Positions 9,173 to 17,437 of a stretch of 64,000 bases of DNA are shown here, piece by piece (positions within the stretch are counted from its first letter, which is position 1; each line of letters starts with the position of its first letter). The translations under genes were made by a program, and so were the position numbers. Location of the stretch: contig JBLXBZ010000002.1 of the NCBI GenBank assembly GCA_048265185.1, positions 186,001 to 250,000 on the forward strand, given 5' to 3'. The notes beneath the pieces are model-generated. The model did no database searches, was not told the origin of the DNA, and worked only from the letters and a program-made list of their open reading frames with translations. The stretch comes from JBLXBZ01 sp048265185 (GTDB lineage Bacteria > Pseudomonadota > Alphaproteobacteria > Rhizobiales > Stappiaceae).

Positions 9173-9304
9173 GCATATTATATATAATCTTGCCAAGTTT
9201 GCCCAATCACTGCTAGCATTTGAAAATTACAGTGCTGGACGCAGACGCTGGAAAAGCAGTTTGAAGACGGCAAGCTGGGAACAATCAGGAAGGTTGGCGC
9301 AAGC

Positions 9305-10540
9305 ATGAAACGTTTATCGCCAGAGCGGATCGCCGAGCTGGATCGTCTTGATCCATTGAAATCCAAACGCGACGAGTTCTTTGTGCCGGAAGGCGTCTTG
9401 TACCTTGACGGAAACTCGCTCGGGGTTTTGCCAAAGCGCGTTTCGGCCCATGTTTCCGACGTGGTTGCAAATCAGTGGGGCGTTAGTCTGATTCGTGCTT
9501 GGAACGAACATGGTTGGTTTGATCTGCCGTCTATGATCGGGAGCAAGATCGCGCGGTTGATCGGCGCGGACGCGGATGCGGTGACGGTGGGCGATTCAAC
9601 TTCGGTGAATGTGTTCAAATTACTTGCCGGCGCGTTGCGGCTGCGCCCCGAGCGTAAGGTCATTCTCTCTGACAGCGGAAATTTTCCAACGGACCTTTAT
9701 ATGGCGCAAGGTGTGCGGGACTTTCTGGACAAAGGCCATGAGTTGAAAATTGTCGCCCCGGAAGACGTGGCGGAGGCCATTGACGAGACGGTGGCCGTCA
9801 TGATGTTGACAGAGGTCGACTTCAAAACCGGCCGGCGTCACGACATGAAAAGCTTGACCGCTAAGGCCCATGCTCATGGGGTTTTGACCTTGTGGGACCT
9901 GGCCCATTCGGCCGGCGCTTTTCAAGTGGAGCTAAAGGAGTCCAGAGCCGATTTCGCCGTTGGTTGCGGCTATAAATATCTGAACGGCGGTCCTGGCGCG
10001 CCATCATTCATTTATGTTGCGCCTGAACATCAAAACCAAATTACGTCGCCGCTGTCCGGCTGGTGGGGGCATGACGCGCCTTTCGCCTTTGATCTGGACT
10101 TTCGTCCGGCGAAAGGGATTGAGCGGATGAGGGTTGGAACGGCGCCGGTGTTGTCGCTTGCGGCGCTTGACGCGGCGCTGGATGTTTTCGCTGACGTGAA
10201 TATGACTGCGCTGCGAGAGAAATCCGTTGCGCTTTGCGAGTTGTTTATTGCGGAAGTAGAGGCGCGCTGTCCGGAGCTGACTTTGATAAGCCCGCGCGAC
10301 AAAGCCGTGCGGGGAAGTCAGGTGTCTTTCGCGTGCGATTACGGTTATCCTTTGATGCAGGCGTTGATTGCGCGCGGGGTAATAGGCGATTTCCGGGCGC
10401 CAGATACGGTGCGTTTCGGCTTTACGCCGCTTTATCTGTCCTATGGGGAGGTGATGCGCGCGGCGGAAATTCTGGAAGACATTGTCACGTCGAAAAGCTG
10501 GGACCGGCCTGAGTTCAAGCGAAAGGCGAAGGTCACATGA
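9305..10540 (+). CDS. kynU: kynureninase
   Basis: 411 residues, usual length. This PLP-dependent fold-type I enzyme cleaves L-kynurenine to anthranilate and L-alanine. The internal motif CGYKYLNGGPGAPSF carries the PLP lysine, and the N-terminus holds YLDGNSLG, typical of the family. It starts the kynU-kynA-kynB operon and its stop overlaps the kynA start by 4 bp. No anthranilate-degrading genes are in the window, so the product either feeds tryptophan synthesis or leaves for a pathway encoded elsewhere. Confidence 0.95.
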   Translation: MKRLSPERIAELDRLDPLKSKRDEFFVPEGVLYLDGNSLGVLPKRVSAHVSDVVANQWGVSLIRAWNEHGWFDLPSMIGSKIARLIGADADAVTVGDSTSVNVFKLLAGALRLRPERKVILSDSGNFPTDLYMAQGVRDFLDKGHELKIVAPEDVAEAIDETVAVMMLTEVDFKTGRRHDMKSLTAKAHAHGVLTLWDLAHSAGAFQVELKESRADFAVGCGYKYLNGGPGAPSFIYVAPEHQNQITSPLSGWWGHDAPFAFDLDFRPAKGIERMRVGTAPVLSLAALDAALDVFADVNMTALREKSVALCELFIAEVEARCPELTLISPRDKAVRGSQVSFACDYGYPLMQALIARGVIGDFRAPDTVRFGFTPLYLSYGEVMRAAEILEDIVTSKSWDRPEFKRKAKVT

Positions 10541-11397
10541 GCGATTTTCAAACCCCGAAAGCGTCAACGCCCTTCGATCCGTCGAAGGATGGCGCGCAAA
10601 TGTCTTTTGACGGGCGCATGTCCTATGGCGATTATCTTGGTCTGGATAAGCTGCTGGACGCGCAGGCGCCCCTGTCGAGCGCCCATGATGAAATGCTGTT
10701 CATCATTCAGCATCAAACGTCCGAGCTCTGGATGAAGTTGGCGATCCATGAGTTAAGCGCCGCTAAGGACAAGATTGCGGGGGATGATTTGCCGTCGGCC
10801 TTCAAAATGCTGACGCGGGTGTCGCGAATTTTTGAACAGCTGAATTCCGCTTGGCAAGTTCTGCGCACCATGACCCCCTCAGACTACACGACTTTCCGCG
10901 AGGCCTTGGGGCAATCTTCCGGCTTTCAGTCTTGGCAATATCGGGCGATTGAATTCGTCGCCGGCAACAAGAACGCAGCGATGTTGCGACCTCACGCCCA
11001 TGTGCCGCAGGTGATGGAGCGCCTGACGGCCTTGCAGAAGCAGACAAGTATTTACGACGAAGCTATCCAGCTTTTGGCTCGTTCCGGCTTCGCCATCGAT
11101 GAGGCGGTTTTGACGCGTGACGTCACGCAAGCTCACCAACCTGATGAGAGCGTGCGCGCCGCATGGATCGAGGTTTATCGCGACCCGAAGAAACATTGGG
11201 CCCTTTATGAGCTGGCGGAGAAACTCGTTGATTTTGAAGACTATTTTCGTCGGTGGCGGTTCAATCACGTGACGACGGTTGAGCGGGTCATCGGCTTTAA
11301 ACGCGGCACCGGCGGCACCAGCGGGGTGACTTATCTGCGCAGGATGCTGGACGTGGTGTTGTTTCCCGAGTTGTGGAGCATGAGGGCGGATCTATGA
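10537..11397 (+). CDS. kynA: tryptophan 2,3-dioxygenase
   Basis: 286 residues, typical of the bacterial heme enzyme that opens the indole ring of L-tryptophan to N-formylkynurenine. The family signatures FIIQHQTSELWMKL near the N-terminus and KRGTGGTSGVTYLRRMLD near the C-terminus are intact, the latter following the helix with the proximal heme histidine. The start overlaps the kynU stop and the stop overlaps the kynB start, so the three genes are translationally coupled. Confidence 0.95.
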   Translation: MSDFQTPKASTPFDPSKDGAQMSFDGRMSYGDYLGLDKLLDAQAPLSSAHDEMLFIIQHQTSELWMKLAIHELSAAKDKIAGDDLPSAFKMLTRVSRIFEQLNSAWQVLRTMTPSDYTTFREALGQSSGFQSWQYRAIEFVAGNKNAAMLRPHAHVPQVMERLTALQKQTSIYDEAIQLLARSGFAIDEAVLTRDVTQAHQPDESVRAAWIEVYRDPKKHWALYELAEKLVDFEDYFRRWRFNHVTTVERVIGFKRGTGGTSGVTYLRRMLDVVLFPELWSMRADL

Positions 11398-12026
11398 GTT
11401 CTTTGATCGACATCACGCCGCCAGTGCGCCTGGGAATGGCGGCGTTCCCGGGGGATGAGAGCTATCAGATCCGGCAAACCTTCGCCCTTTCCCCCACGTG
11501 CCCGGTGAATGTGGCGGCCTTTTCCATGTCCTGTCATTGCGGCGCCCATGCGGACGCGCCTTTGCATTATGACGATAATGGTTTGTCGATTGACGCCCTG
11601 TCGCTTGAGGATTTTATCGGCCCGGCGCGGGTGATCGACGCGCGGGGAGATGGCGCGCAGCTGTTGCCGGAAGATCTGGACGGCTTGTTGGAGGACGTGC
11701 CGCCAAGAGTGCTATTGCGATTGACCGACGGCCTTGATCCATGCATTTTTCCGGAGGACTTTCGCACGATCTCAAAAGAGTGCGTTGCGCTTTTGGCGAG
11801 CAAGGGGGTTCGACTGATTGGGGTGGATGCGCCTTCGGTTGATCCGGCAACGTCAAAAACGTTGGACGCTCATATGGCCGTTCGTAAATTCGATATGAGG
11901 ATTTTAGAGAATTTGGTCCTAAATAATGCAGAGTCGGGGGATTATGAGTTGATTGCGCTGCCAATGAAGCTAGAAGGTCTCGACGCGGCGCCTGTTCGGG
12001 CGATTTTACGGGGGCTGGCGCGATAA
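11394..12026 (+). CDS. kynB: arylformamidase (kynurenine formamidase)
   Basis: 210 residues from the ATG at 11394, which overlaps the kynA stop. This cyclase-family zinc enzyme hydrolyses N-formylkynurenine to kynurenine and formate. The metal motif is clear: HCGAHADAPLHY supplies the HxxxHxD ligands, and SPTCPVNV precedes it as in other KynB proteins. An upstream in-frame start would add seven residues inside kynA and is not needed. Confidence 0.93.
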   Translation: MSSLIDITPPVRLGMAAFPGDESYQIRQTFALSPTCPVNVAAFSMSCHCGAHADAPLHYDDNGLSIDALSLEDFIGPARVIDARGDGAQLLPEDLDGLLEDVPPRVLLRLTDGLDPCIFPEDFRTISKECVALLASKGVRLIGVDAPSVDPATSKTLDAHMAVRKFDMRILENLVLNNAESGDYELIALPMKLEGLDAAPVRAILRGLAR

Positions 12027-12095
12027 ACGTTCGAAGTAAGAAGTAAATCGAGCGTAAAAACTCGGTTTTCAAGGAGTTACGCCGGGGAGGTCTGT

Positions 12096-12866
12096 ATGCT
12101 GGAAGTTGACCAGCTGGTAATGGAGTACGGCGGGTTTCGGGCGGTGGATCGCTGTTCGTTTTCTGTGCGTGAAGGCGCGATCACTGGGCTTATTGGGCCA
12201 AATGGCGCGGGTAAAACCACGATGTTTAACCTCATCGCGGGTGCCTTTGCGCCAGACAGTGGGCGGATACGGTATCAGGGCGAAGATATTACCGGGCTTT
12301 CCACGGATTGGCGATTTCATAAAGGTCTGGTGCGCACATTTCAAATTCCTCATGAATTTCATCGGCTTAGTGCGTTGGAAAATTTGATGGTGGTCACGCC
12401 TGGTCAACCGGGGGAAGGCTTGTTCGCCAATTGGCTGGCGTCTCGCGCAGTGGCGCGGGCGGAAAGTGAGGTGCGTCGGCGGGCGTGGGAGACGCTGGAG
12501 TTTCTGGAGTTGACCCATGTGGCGGGAGAGAGCGCGGGCAATCTTTCCGGAGGACAGAAAAAGCTTCTGGAGCTTGGCCGCACCATGATGACGGATGCGA
12601 AACTCGTGTTGCTCGACGAGCCGGCGGCGGGGGTGAACCGCACGTTGCTGCGCCGTTTGGAGGAAAAGATTTCGGTGCTGAACAAGGAGCGTGGCTATAC
12701 GTTCATTTTGATCGAGCACGACATGGAGATGATCCAGAAGCTGTGCGATCCGGTGATTTGTATGGCGGAGGGGCGGGTTTTAGTGCAAGGCGACTTTCAA
12801 ACGGTGCGCTCTGATCCACGTGTTCTGGAAGCTTATCTCGGCGAAACGCAAGGCGAGGGCCAATGA
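12096..12866 (+). CDS. branched-chain-type ABC transporter ATPase (LivG-like)
   Basis: 256 residues. Walker A GPNGAGKTT, the signature LSGGQKK, Walker B LVLLDEPAAGV and a late histidine switch IEHDME are all present; the long insertion with FQIPHEFHRLS is typical of LivG. Strong site GGGGAGG lies 5 nt before the ATG. It follows kynB by 69 bp on the same strand and overlaps the LivF-like gene by 4 bp. With the next four genes it makes a complete importer, whose link to kyn genes suggests an aromatic amino acid or kynurenine as substrate (inference). Confidence 0.9.
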   Translation: MLEVDQLVMEYGGFRAVDRCSFSVREGAITGLIGPNGAGKTTMFNLIAGAFAPDSGRIRYQGEDITGLSTDWRFHKGLVRTFQIPHEFHRLSALENLMVVTPGQPGEGLFANWLASRAVARAESEVRRRAWETLEFLELTHVAGESAGNLSGGQKKLLELGRTMMTDAKLVLLDEPAAGVNRTLLRRLEEKISVLNKERGYTFILIEHDMEMIQKLCDPVICMAEGRVLVQGDFQTVRSDPRVLEAYLGETQGEGQ

Positions 12867-13573
12867 GCGACACGCTTTTGACCATGACGGACCTTCGCGG
12901 CGGGTATGGCGACGCGGATATTTTGCAAGGCGTAAGCTTGCATGTGAACCATAAGGAAATTGTGGTGATCATCGGCCCCAATGGCGCGGGCAAGTCAACG
13001 GCTATGAAAGCCATCTTCGGCCTGTTGAAGGTGCGCGGCGGATCTGTCGTCGTCGATGGGGAGGACATCACCGGCTGGGCTCCTAACCGTATCGTGCAGG
13101 CTGGCGTTTGCTACGTGCCGCAAGTCGACAATATTTTTCGCGAAATGACCGTGCATGAGAACCTTGAAATGGGGGCTTTTCTGCGCAAAGGCGATTTGTC
13201 GGCGGCTTTTGAGCGGGTTTACGATTTGTTTCCTGACTTAAAGGAGCGGCGCAAGGCGCTTGCTGGCAATTTGTCCGGAGGACAGCGTCAGATGGTGGCT
13301 ATGGGGCGGGCGTTGATGCTTGATCCAAAAATATTATTGCTGGATGAGCCGACGGCGGGTTTGTCGCCGCGTTACATGGAGCTGATCTTTCAGATATGCC
13401 GCGACGTGCGCAATGCGGGCGTTGCGATTCTTCTGGTGGAGCAGCACGCCAAACAGGCTTTGGCTTTTGCGGACCGGGGTTATGTTCTGGCTGCCGGCGC
13501 GAACCGTCATGAGGGAGCAGGCGCTGATCTTCTCGCCGACCGTGAGGTGGCGGAAATGTTCCTCGGCGGATAG
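12863..13573 (+). CDS. branched-chain-type ABC transporter ATPase (LivF-like)
   Basis: 236 residues, the usual LivF length. Walker A GPNGAGKST, signature LSGGQRQM, Walker B ILLLDEPTAGLSP and the switch VEQHAKQAL are all present. It overlaps the LivG-like gene at ATGA and is followed 9 bp later by the first permease. The two ATPases would form a heterodimer under the permease pair. Confidence 0.9.
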   Translation: MSDTLLTMTDLRGGYGDADILQGVSLHVNHKEIVVIIGPNGAGKSTAMKAIFGLLKVRGGSVVVDGEDITGWAPNRIVQAGVCYVPQVDNIFREMTVHENLEMGAFLRKGDLSAAFERVYDLFPDLKERRKALAGNLSGGQRQMVAMGRALMLDPKILLLDEPTAGLSPRYMELIFQICRDVRNAGVAILLVEQHAKQALAFADRGYVLAAGANRHEGAGADLLADREVAEMFLGG

Positions 13574-13582
13574 GGCGGGAAA

Positions 13583-14455
13583 ATGGATTTTCTGGAGCTG
13601 ATTAATTATTACGTCATTCCGGGGCTAGTGCTTGGTTCGATCTATGCGCTTGGCGCGGTTGGCGTCACCCTGGTGTTCGCCATTTTGCGCTACGCCCATC
13701 TGGCTCATGGCGATTTGGCGACATTTGGCGCCTTTACGGCGCTGGCGGTGGTGACGACCTTTGGCGTGTCGCCCTATGTGGCTTTGCCCATTGCGATGCT
13801 GGTCACGGCGGGGTTGGCGGTGGGCGTTGACAAGGTGTTTTATGAGCATTTGCGCGAGCGTCCGAAAATCGTGACGGTCATGGCTTCGCTCGGCGTCGCC
13901 TTGATGGTGCGCGCCGTCGTGCAGATCGTCTGGGGCGTGGACTCTGAGTCGTATGTGCGGGGGATCACTCGCCCGGAAAACTGGTGGGGGCTGCGCATCA
14001 AGGACCGGGAGCTGGTCACCGTCGTCGTTATGATCGCGCTTGTGGTTGGCCTGCAGCTTTTCTTGGCGAAGTCGAAATGGGGCAAGGCCATGCGCGCCAT
14101 GTCCGATAACCCTGATCTGGCGCTTTTGTCGGGGGTCGACAATAAAAAGGTCGTTCTGTTGACTTGGCTGATTGTGGGGGGATTATGCGCCGCCTCTGGT
14201 CTTTTCCTTGGGCTGAACACCGAGCTTAAGGCTATGATGGGTTGGAGCATGTTGCTTCCCATGTTCGCCGCCGCGATTCTTGGCGGCGTCGGGCGCATCG
14301 AAGGCGCGGTTCTGGGGGGCTTGATCGTCGGGGTGGCGGAAGAGCTGTCCGTGATCTGGTTGCCGAGCGAATATAAAGCCGCCACGGCTTTCGTGATTTT
14401 ACTGTTGATGCTGCTTGTGCGCCCGACGGGGCTGCTTAAGGGCAAGGTGCTGTGA
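13583..14455 (+). CDS. branched-chain-type ABC transporter permease (LivH-like)
   Basis: 290 residues with about eight membrane segments. The opening IPGLVLGSIYALGAVGVTLVF and the coupling segment FAAAILGGVGRIEGAVLGGL are hallmarks of LivH. It pairs with the LivM-like permease that follows 13 bp later. Confidence 0.9.
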   Translation: MDFLELINYYVIPGLVLGSIYALGAVGVTLVFAILRYAHLAHGDLATFGAFTALAVVTTFGVSPYVALPIAMLVTAGLAVGVDKVFYEHLRERPKIVTVMASLGVALMVRAVVQIVWGVDSESYVRGITRPENWWGLRIKDRELVTVVVMIALVVGLQLFLAKSKWGKAMRAMSDNPDLALLSGVDNKKVVLLTWLIVGGLCAASGLFLGLNTELKAMMGWSMLLPMFAAAILGGVGRIEGAVLGGLIVGVAEELSVIWLPSEYKAATAFVILLLMLLVRPTGLLKGKVL

Positions 14456-14468
14456 GGGGAGACGGATA

Positions 14469-15428
14469 ATGGAATGGATCGGTCTCGCTAATTACGCCGT
14501 TTTCATGGCTATTTTCATTGGCATTTATGGACTTTTGTCGCTGGGTTTGAACATTCAGTGGGGGTTTACAGGTCTGTTCAACGCAGGAATTGCGGGTTTT
14601 TTCGCGGTTGGCGCCTATACCACGGCGGTTCTGACGTCTCCCGCCGTAGAGGGGCGTTTGGGAGGATTTGATCTGCCCGTGCCGTTGGGTTTGGTTGGCG
14701 CGATGTTGGCGGCGGGAATCGTGGCCTGGCCCATTGGCAAGATCTGTCTGCGGTTTCGCTCCGATTATCTGGCCATCGCCACAATCGGCGTCGCGGAAAT
14801 TATCCGCTTGGTGATTAAATCAGAGGATTGGGTCACCAATTCCGCCCGGGGGATTTCCAATATTCCGCGCCCGTTCGGAGACTTGCCGTATTTTCAGTCG
14901 CAATTGGCCTATCTGGCGCTTGTCGGAAGCATCGTTCTCATCGCATATCTGCTGGTTGAGCGGCAAATCAAGGCTCCGTGGGGGCGGATGATGCGCGCCA
15001 TTCGCGATAATGAGGACGCGGCGCGGGCCATGGGCAAGAATGTGCCTTACCGACGGCTTGAGGCCTTTATTTTCGGCGCGGCGCTCATGGGGCTCGGCGG
15101 CGCGCTTTTCGCTCACTTGAACCGCACAATCACGCCGGAGGCCATTGATCCGATGGTGGCGACTTTCCTGATCTGGATCATGTTGATTCTCGGAGGTTCG
15201 GGCAATAATCGCGGCGCGCTTCTAGGTGTGGCGGTTGTGTGGGTCATCTGGTCCATGTCGGAGATGGTCACCGATCAATTGCCGGCTGAATACGCCATCA
15301 AGGCGAAATATCTGCGCGTGTTCCTCATAGGTCTCATGCTACAATTGGTGCTGCGTTTCCGTCCGGAAGGCTTGTTGCCAGAGAGGTTTGGCGGGGAGGA
15401 TGCGCGCAAGAAAGCGGAGCGGCCCTAA
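14469..15428 (+). CDS. branched-chain-type ABC transporter permease (LivM-like)
   Basis: 319 residues from the ATG at 14469, which follows GGGGAGACGG. About nine membrane segments. Family motifs include LNIQWGFTGLFNAGIAGFFAVGAY, FRSDYLAIATIGVAEIIR and ILGGSGNNRGALLG. An upstream frame from 14415 lies inside the previous gene and is unlikely. A 100-bp gap with a hairpin separates it from the binding-protein gene. Confidence 0.9.
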   Translation: MEWIGLANYAVFMAIFIGIYGLLSLGLNIQWGFTGLFNAGIAGFFAVGAYTTAVLTSPAVEGRLGGFDLPVPLGLVGAMLAAGIVAWPIGKICLRFRSDYLAIATIGVAEIIRLVIKSEDWVTNSARGISNIPRPFGDLPYFQSQLAYLALVGSIVLIAYLLVERQIKAPWGRMMRAIRDNEDAARAMGKNVPYRRLEAFIFGAALMGLGGALFAHLNRTITPEAIDPMVATFLIWIMLILGGSGNNRGALLGVAVVWVIWSMSEMVTDQLPAEYAIKAKYLRVFLIGLMLQLVLRFRPEGLLPERFGGEDARKKAERP

Positions 15429-15487
15429 GGGGGGCCGGCGTGTGTTTTAAGAGGGGTATCTGGCTGTGCCGGTTTCCCGTGAAGCTG

Positions 15488-15510
15488 CGGCGTTTCTTGG
15501 AAGAACGCCG
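15488..15510 (+). other. hairpin upstream of the ABC binding-protein gene
   Basis: CGGCGTT at 15488-15494 pairs perfectly with AACGCCG at 15504-15510 around a TCTTGGAAG loop, ending 18 nt before the start codon at 15529. There is no U-run, so it is not a normal terminator. It could stabilise or separately process the binding-protein mRNA. Confidence 0.4.
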
Positions 15511-15528
15511 TATTAGTGGAGGTGGAGA

Positions 15529-16725
15529 ATGAAAACGATTTATGCAGCCGTGAGCGGCGTACTTCTGGCTGCGACGGCCCTTGTCGCTCCGGCGCAGGCC
15601 GATGTGAAAATTGGTTTGCTTGGCGGCGTTTCCGGCCCCATCGCGGCGATGGCGCCACCTATGTTGGATGCGGCCAAGCTTGCGTTTCAGCAAGTGAATG
15701 ATCAGGGCGGCGTATTGTCCGGTGAAAAGATCGTAACTGTGCTCGGCGATAGCGGTTGTAATCCGCAAAACGCCACCGACGCAGCGACAAAAGCTGTCAA
15801 TATCGAGGGCGTCACGGCGATTATTGGCCCGCATTGCTCAGGCTCGGTTTTAGCGGCGGCGAATTCGGTCACCGTTCCGGCTGGAGTTGTAATGGTGACG
15901 CCATCCGGCACCTCGCCGGAAATCACCGGTCTGAAGGACAAGGACCTTGTCTTCCGTACGGTTCCTTCCGACGATTATCAGGGGCGGGCGCTGGCGCGCG
16001 CCGTCTTGAAAGACACCAAGGAAGTTGCGGTCGCTTATCTGAACAATGATTATGGCAAAGGGCTCGCCGACTCTTTCAAGGCGGAGTTTGAAGCCAATGG
16101 CGGTACTGTTCAAGGTTTCGCCGCCCATGAAGAAGGCAAGGCGTCCTATCGCTCGAACCTTGCCGAGCTGGCGGACGGGGGAGCCGGTACGCTGGTGATC
16201 TTTGACTATGGCGACGGCACCGGTTTGACGATCCTCCGCCAGGCTCTTGAGAATGGTTTTTTTGAGAATTTTGTCGGTGGCGACGGCATGAAGTCCGACG
16301 CGATCATCAAGGAGCTGGGTGCGGAAAATCTGGCGAATTTCACAGCTTCATCGCCGGTTGGTGAGAAGTCAGATGGTTTGAACCTGTTTAATGAAGCGTT
16401 TAAAGGCGCCGGCGGCGATCCGGACGCAATCTTTGTCACCACTTCTTATGACGCGGCTTTCATGACGGCGCTGGCCGTTGAAAAGGCCGGCGGCGACAAG
16501 ACGAAAGTCAGCGCGGCGCTGCGCGAGATTTCAAACGGCGAAGGCGAGACGATTTTGCCGGGCGAATGGTCTAAGGCGAAAGAGTTGATCGCCGCTGGTA
16601 CGTCTATCAACTATAAAGGCGCTTCCGGTGACCTTAACTTTGATAGCAGTGGCGATGTGCCTGGTCTGTATTCCTTGTTCAAGGTTACGGACAATGGCTT
16701 TGAAGTGTTGACCAATATGAAATAA
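15529..16725 (+). CDS. branched-chain-type ABC transporter substrate-binding protein (LivK-like)
   Basis: 398 residues. The Sec signal peptide ends APAQA near residue 24, and a type I periplasmic binding fold follows: IGLLGGVSGPIAAM, then AIIGPHCSGSVLAAA and TPSGTSPEITG, as in leucine/amide-binding proteins. The ribosome site GGAGGTGGAG is close. It is the last gene of the ABC cluster and is followed by a strong terminator. The ligand cannot be read from sequence; tryptophan, kynurenine or another aromatic is suggested by the kyn neighbours. Confidence 0.88.
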   Translation: MKTIYAAVSGVLLAATALVAPAQADVKIGLLGGVSGPIAAMAPPMLDAAKLAFQQVNDQGGVLSGEKIVTVLGDSGCNPQNATDAATKAVNIEGVTAIIGPHCSGSVLAAANSVTVPAGVVMVTPSGTSPEITGLKDKDLVFRTVPSDDYQGRALARAVLKDTKEVAVAYLNNDYGKGLADSFKAEFEANGGTVQGFAAHEEGKASYRSNLAELADGGAGTLVIFDYGDGTGLTILRQALENGFFENFVGGDGMKSDAIIKELGAENLANFTASSPVGEKSDGLNLFNEAFKGAGGDPDAIFVTTSYDAAFMTALAVEKAGGDKTKVSAALREISNGEGETILPGEWSKAKELIAAGTSINYKGASGDLNFDSSGDVPGLYSLFKVTDNGFEVLTNMK

Positions 16726-16735
16726 TGACGTGACT

Positions 16736-16773
16736 ACCGGCGTAGGATTAACTCCTTCGCCGGTTTTCTTCTT
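16736..16773 (+). terminator. rho-independent terminator after the kyn/ABC cluster
   Basis: ACCGGCG at 16736-16742 pairs with CGCCGGT at 16758-16764 across a 15-nt loop, and a T-rich run TTTTCTTCTT follows. It lies just after the stop of the binding-protein gene. Confidence 0.75.
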
Positions 16774-16854
16774 AAGGAAGATACTTCCGTTGCTGATGAG
16801 AATTGGCTTTGCGGGAAACAGGCGTTCTAGCGTCTATTGCGTGCCGTGTCTGAC

Positions 16855-17319
16855 TTAGGCGGACGCGGCTGCGACAGGTTGCGCTTCGTCGATCTGAAGA
16901 AGAACGCGAATATTACTGCGGTCTTCCGCAAGTTCGGCGATGGTGTGCTGGTCAAGAACCATCATGAACGCTTCAAGCGCTTCATGCAGCAAGCCATTGA
17001 AGCCGCAGCTGGTGATTAACGGACAATCTTTTTTTCCAGAATCGAAGCATTCAGCCAGCCAGAACGTTTCTTCAGCGGCGCGCACGACTTCGCCCACTGT
17101 GATTGTCGCCGGATCTCGGCCCATGGTGACGCCGCCATTGCGCCCGCGTATGGTGCGAATATAACCCGCATCCACCAAGATTTTCATAATCTTGAACAGA
17201 TGGGTTTCGGACATGCCAAAGCTGGCCGCGATCTCCGCAACCTTGCTGGGCTTTTCAGGGTTGGCCGCGCAATAAATCAGCGTCCGAACCGCATAATTTG
17301 TTTGTTGCGTTAGTCTCAT
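16855..17319 (-). CDS. Rrf2-family regulator, RirA-like iron-sulfur sensor
   Basis: 154 residues. The N-terminal winged helix starts MRLTQQTNYAVRTLIYCAAN, and the C-terminal region has three cysteines in AECFDSGKKDCPLITSCGFN. Both closely resemble what I know of rhizobial RirA, which holds an Fe-S cluster and represses iron-uptake genes; NsrR and IscR share the same layout. The cysteine spacing and the flanking residues favour RirA. It is a single gene on the minus strand. The ferric-iron ABC genes of this window are 40 kb away. Confidence 0.75.
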   Translation of the reverse strand: MRLTQQTNYAVRTLIYCAANPEKPSKVAEIAASFGMSETHLFKIMKILVDAGYIRTIRGRNGGVTMGRDPATITVGEVVRAAEETFWLAECFDSGKKDCPLITSCGFNGLLHEALEAFMMVLDQHTIAELAEDRSNIRVLLQIDEAQPVAAASA

Positions 17320-17359
17320 TCCCTACATATGCGGTCTTATCTCATCTTCGTCAATGCAG

Positions 17360-17413
17360 GGCGCGTCAAATTTGTTCGAAATCCGCCGGTAAGAAAAGAA
17401 GATTTGACGCGCC
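17360..17413. repeat. 12-bp perfect inverted repeat with 30-bp spacer
   Basis: GGCGCGTCAAAT at 17360-17371 is exactly mirrored by ATTTGACGCGCC at 17402-17413. It lies between the 3' end of the orphan gene and the start of the Rrf2-like gene, both on the minus strand. No U-run follows on either strand, so it is not a standard terminator. Confidence 0.55.
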
Positions 17414-17437
17414 GGCCAAGAGGTCGGATTACCAAGG

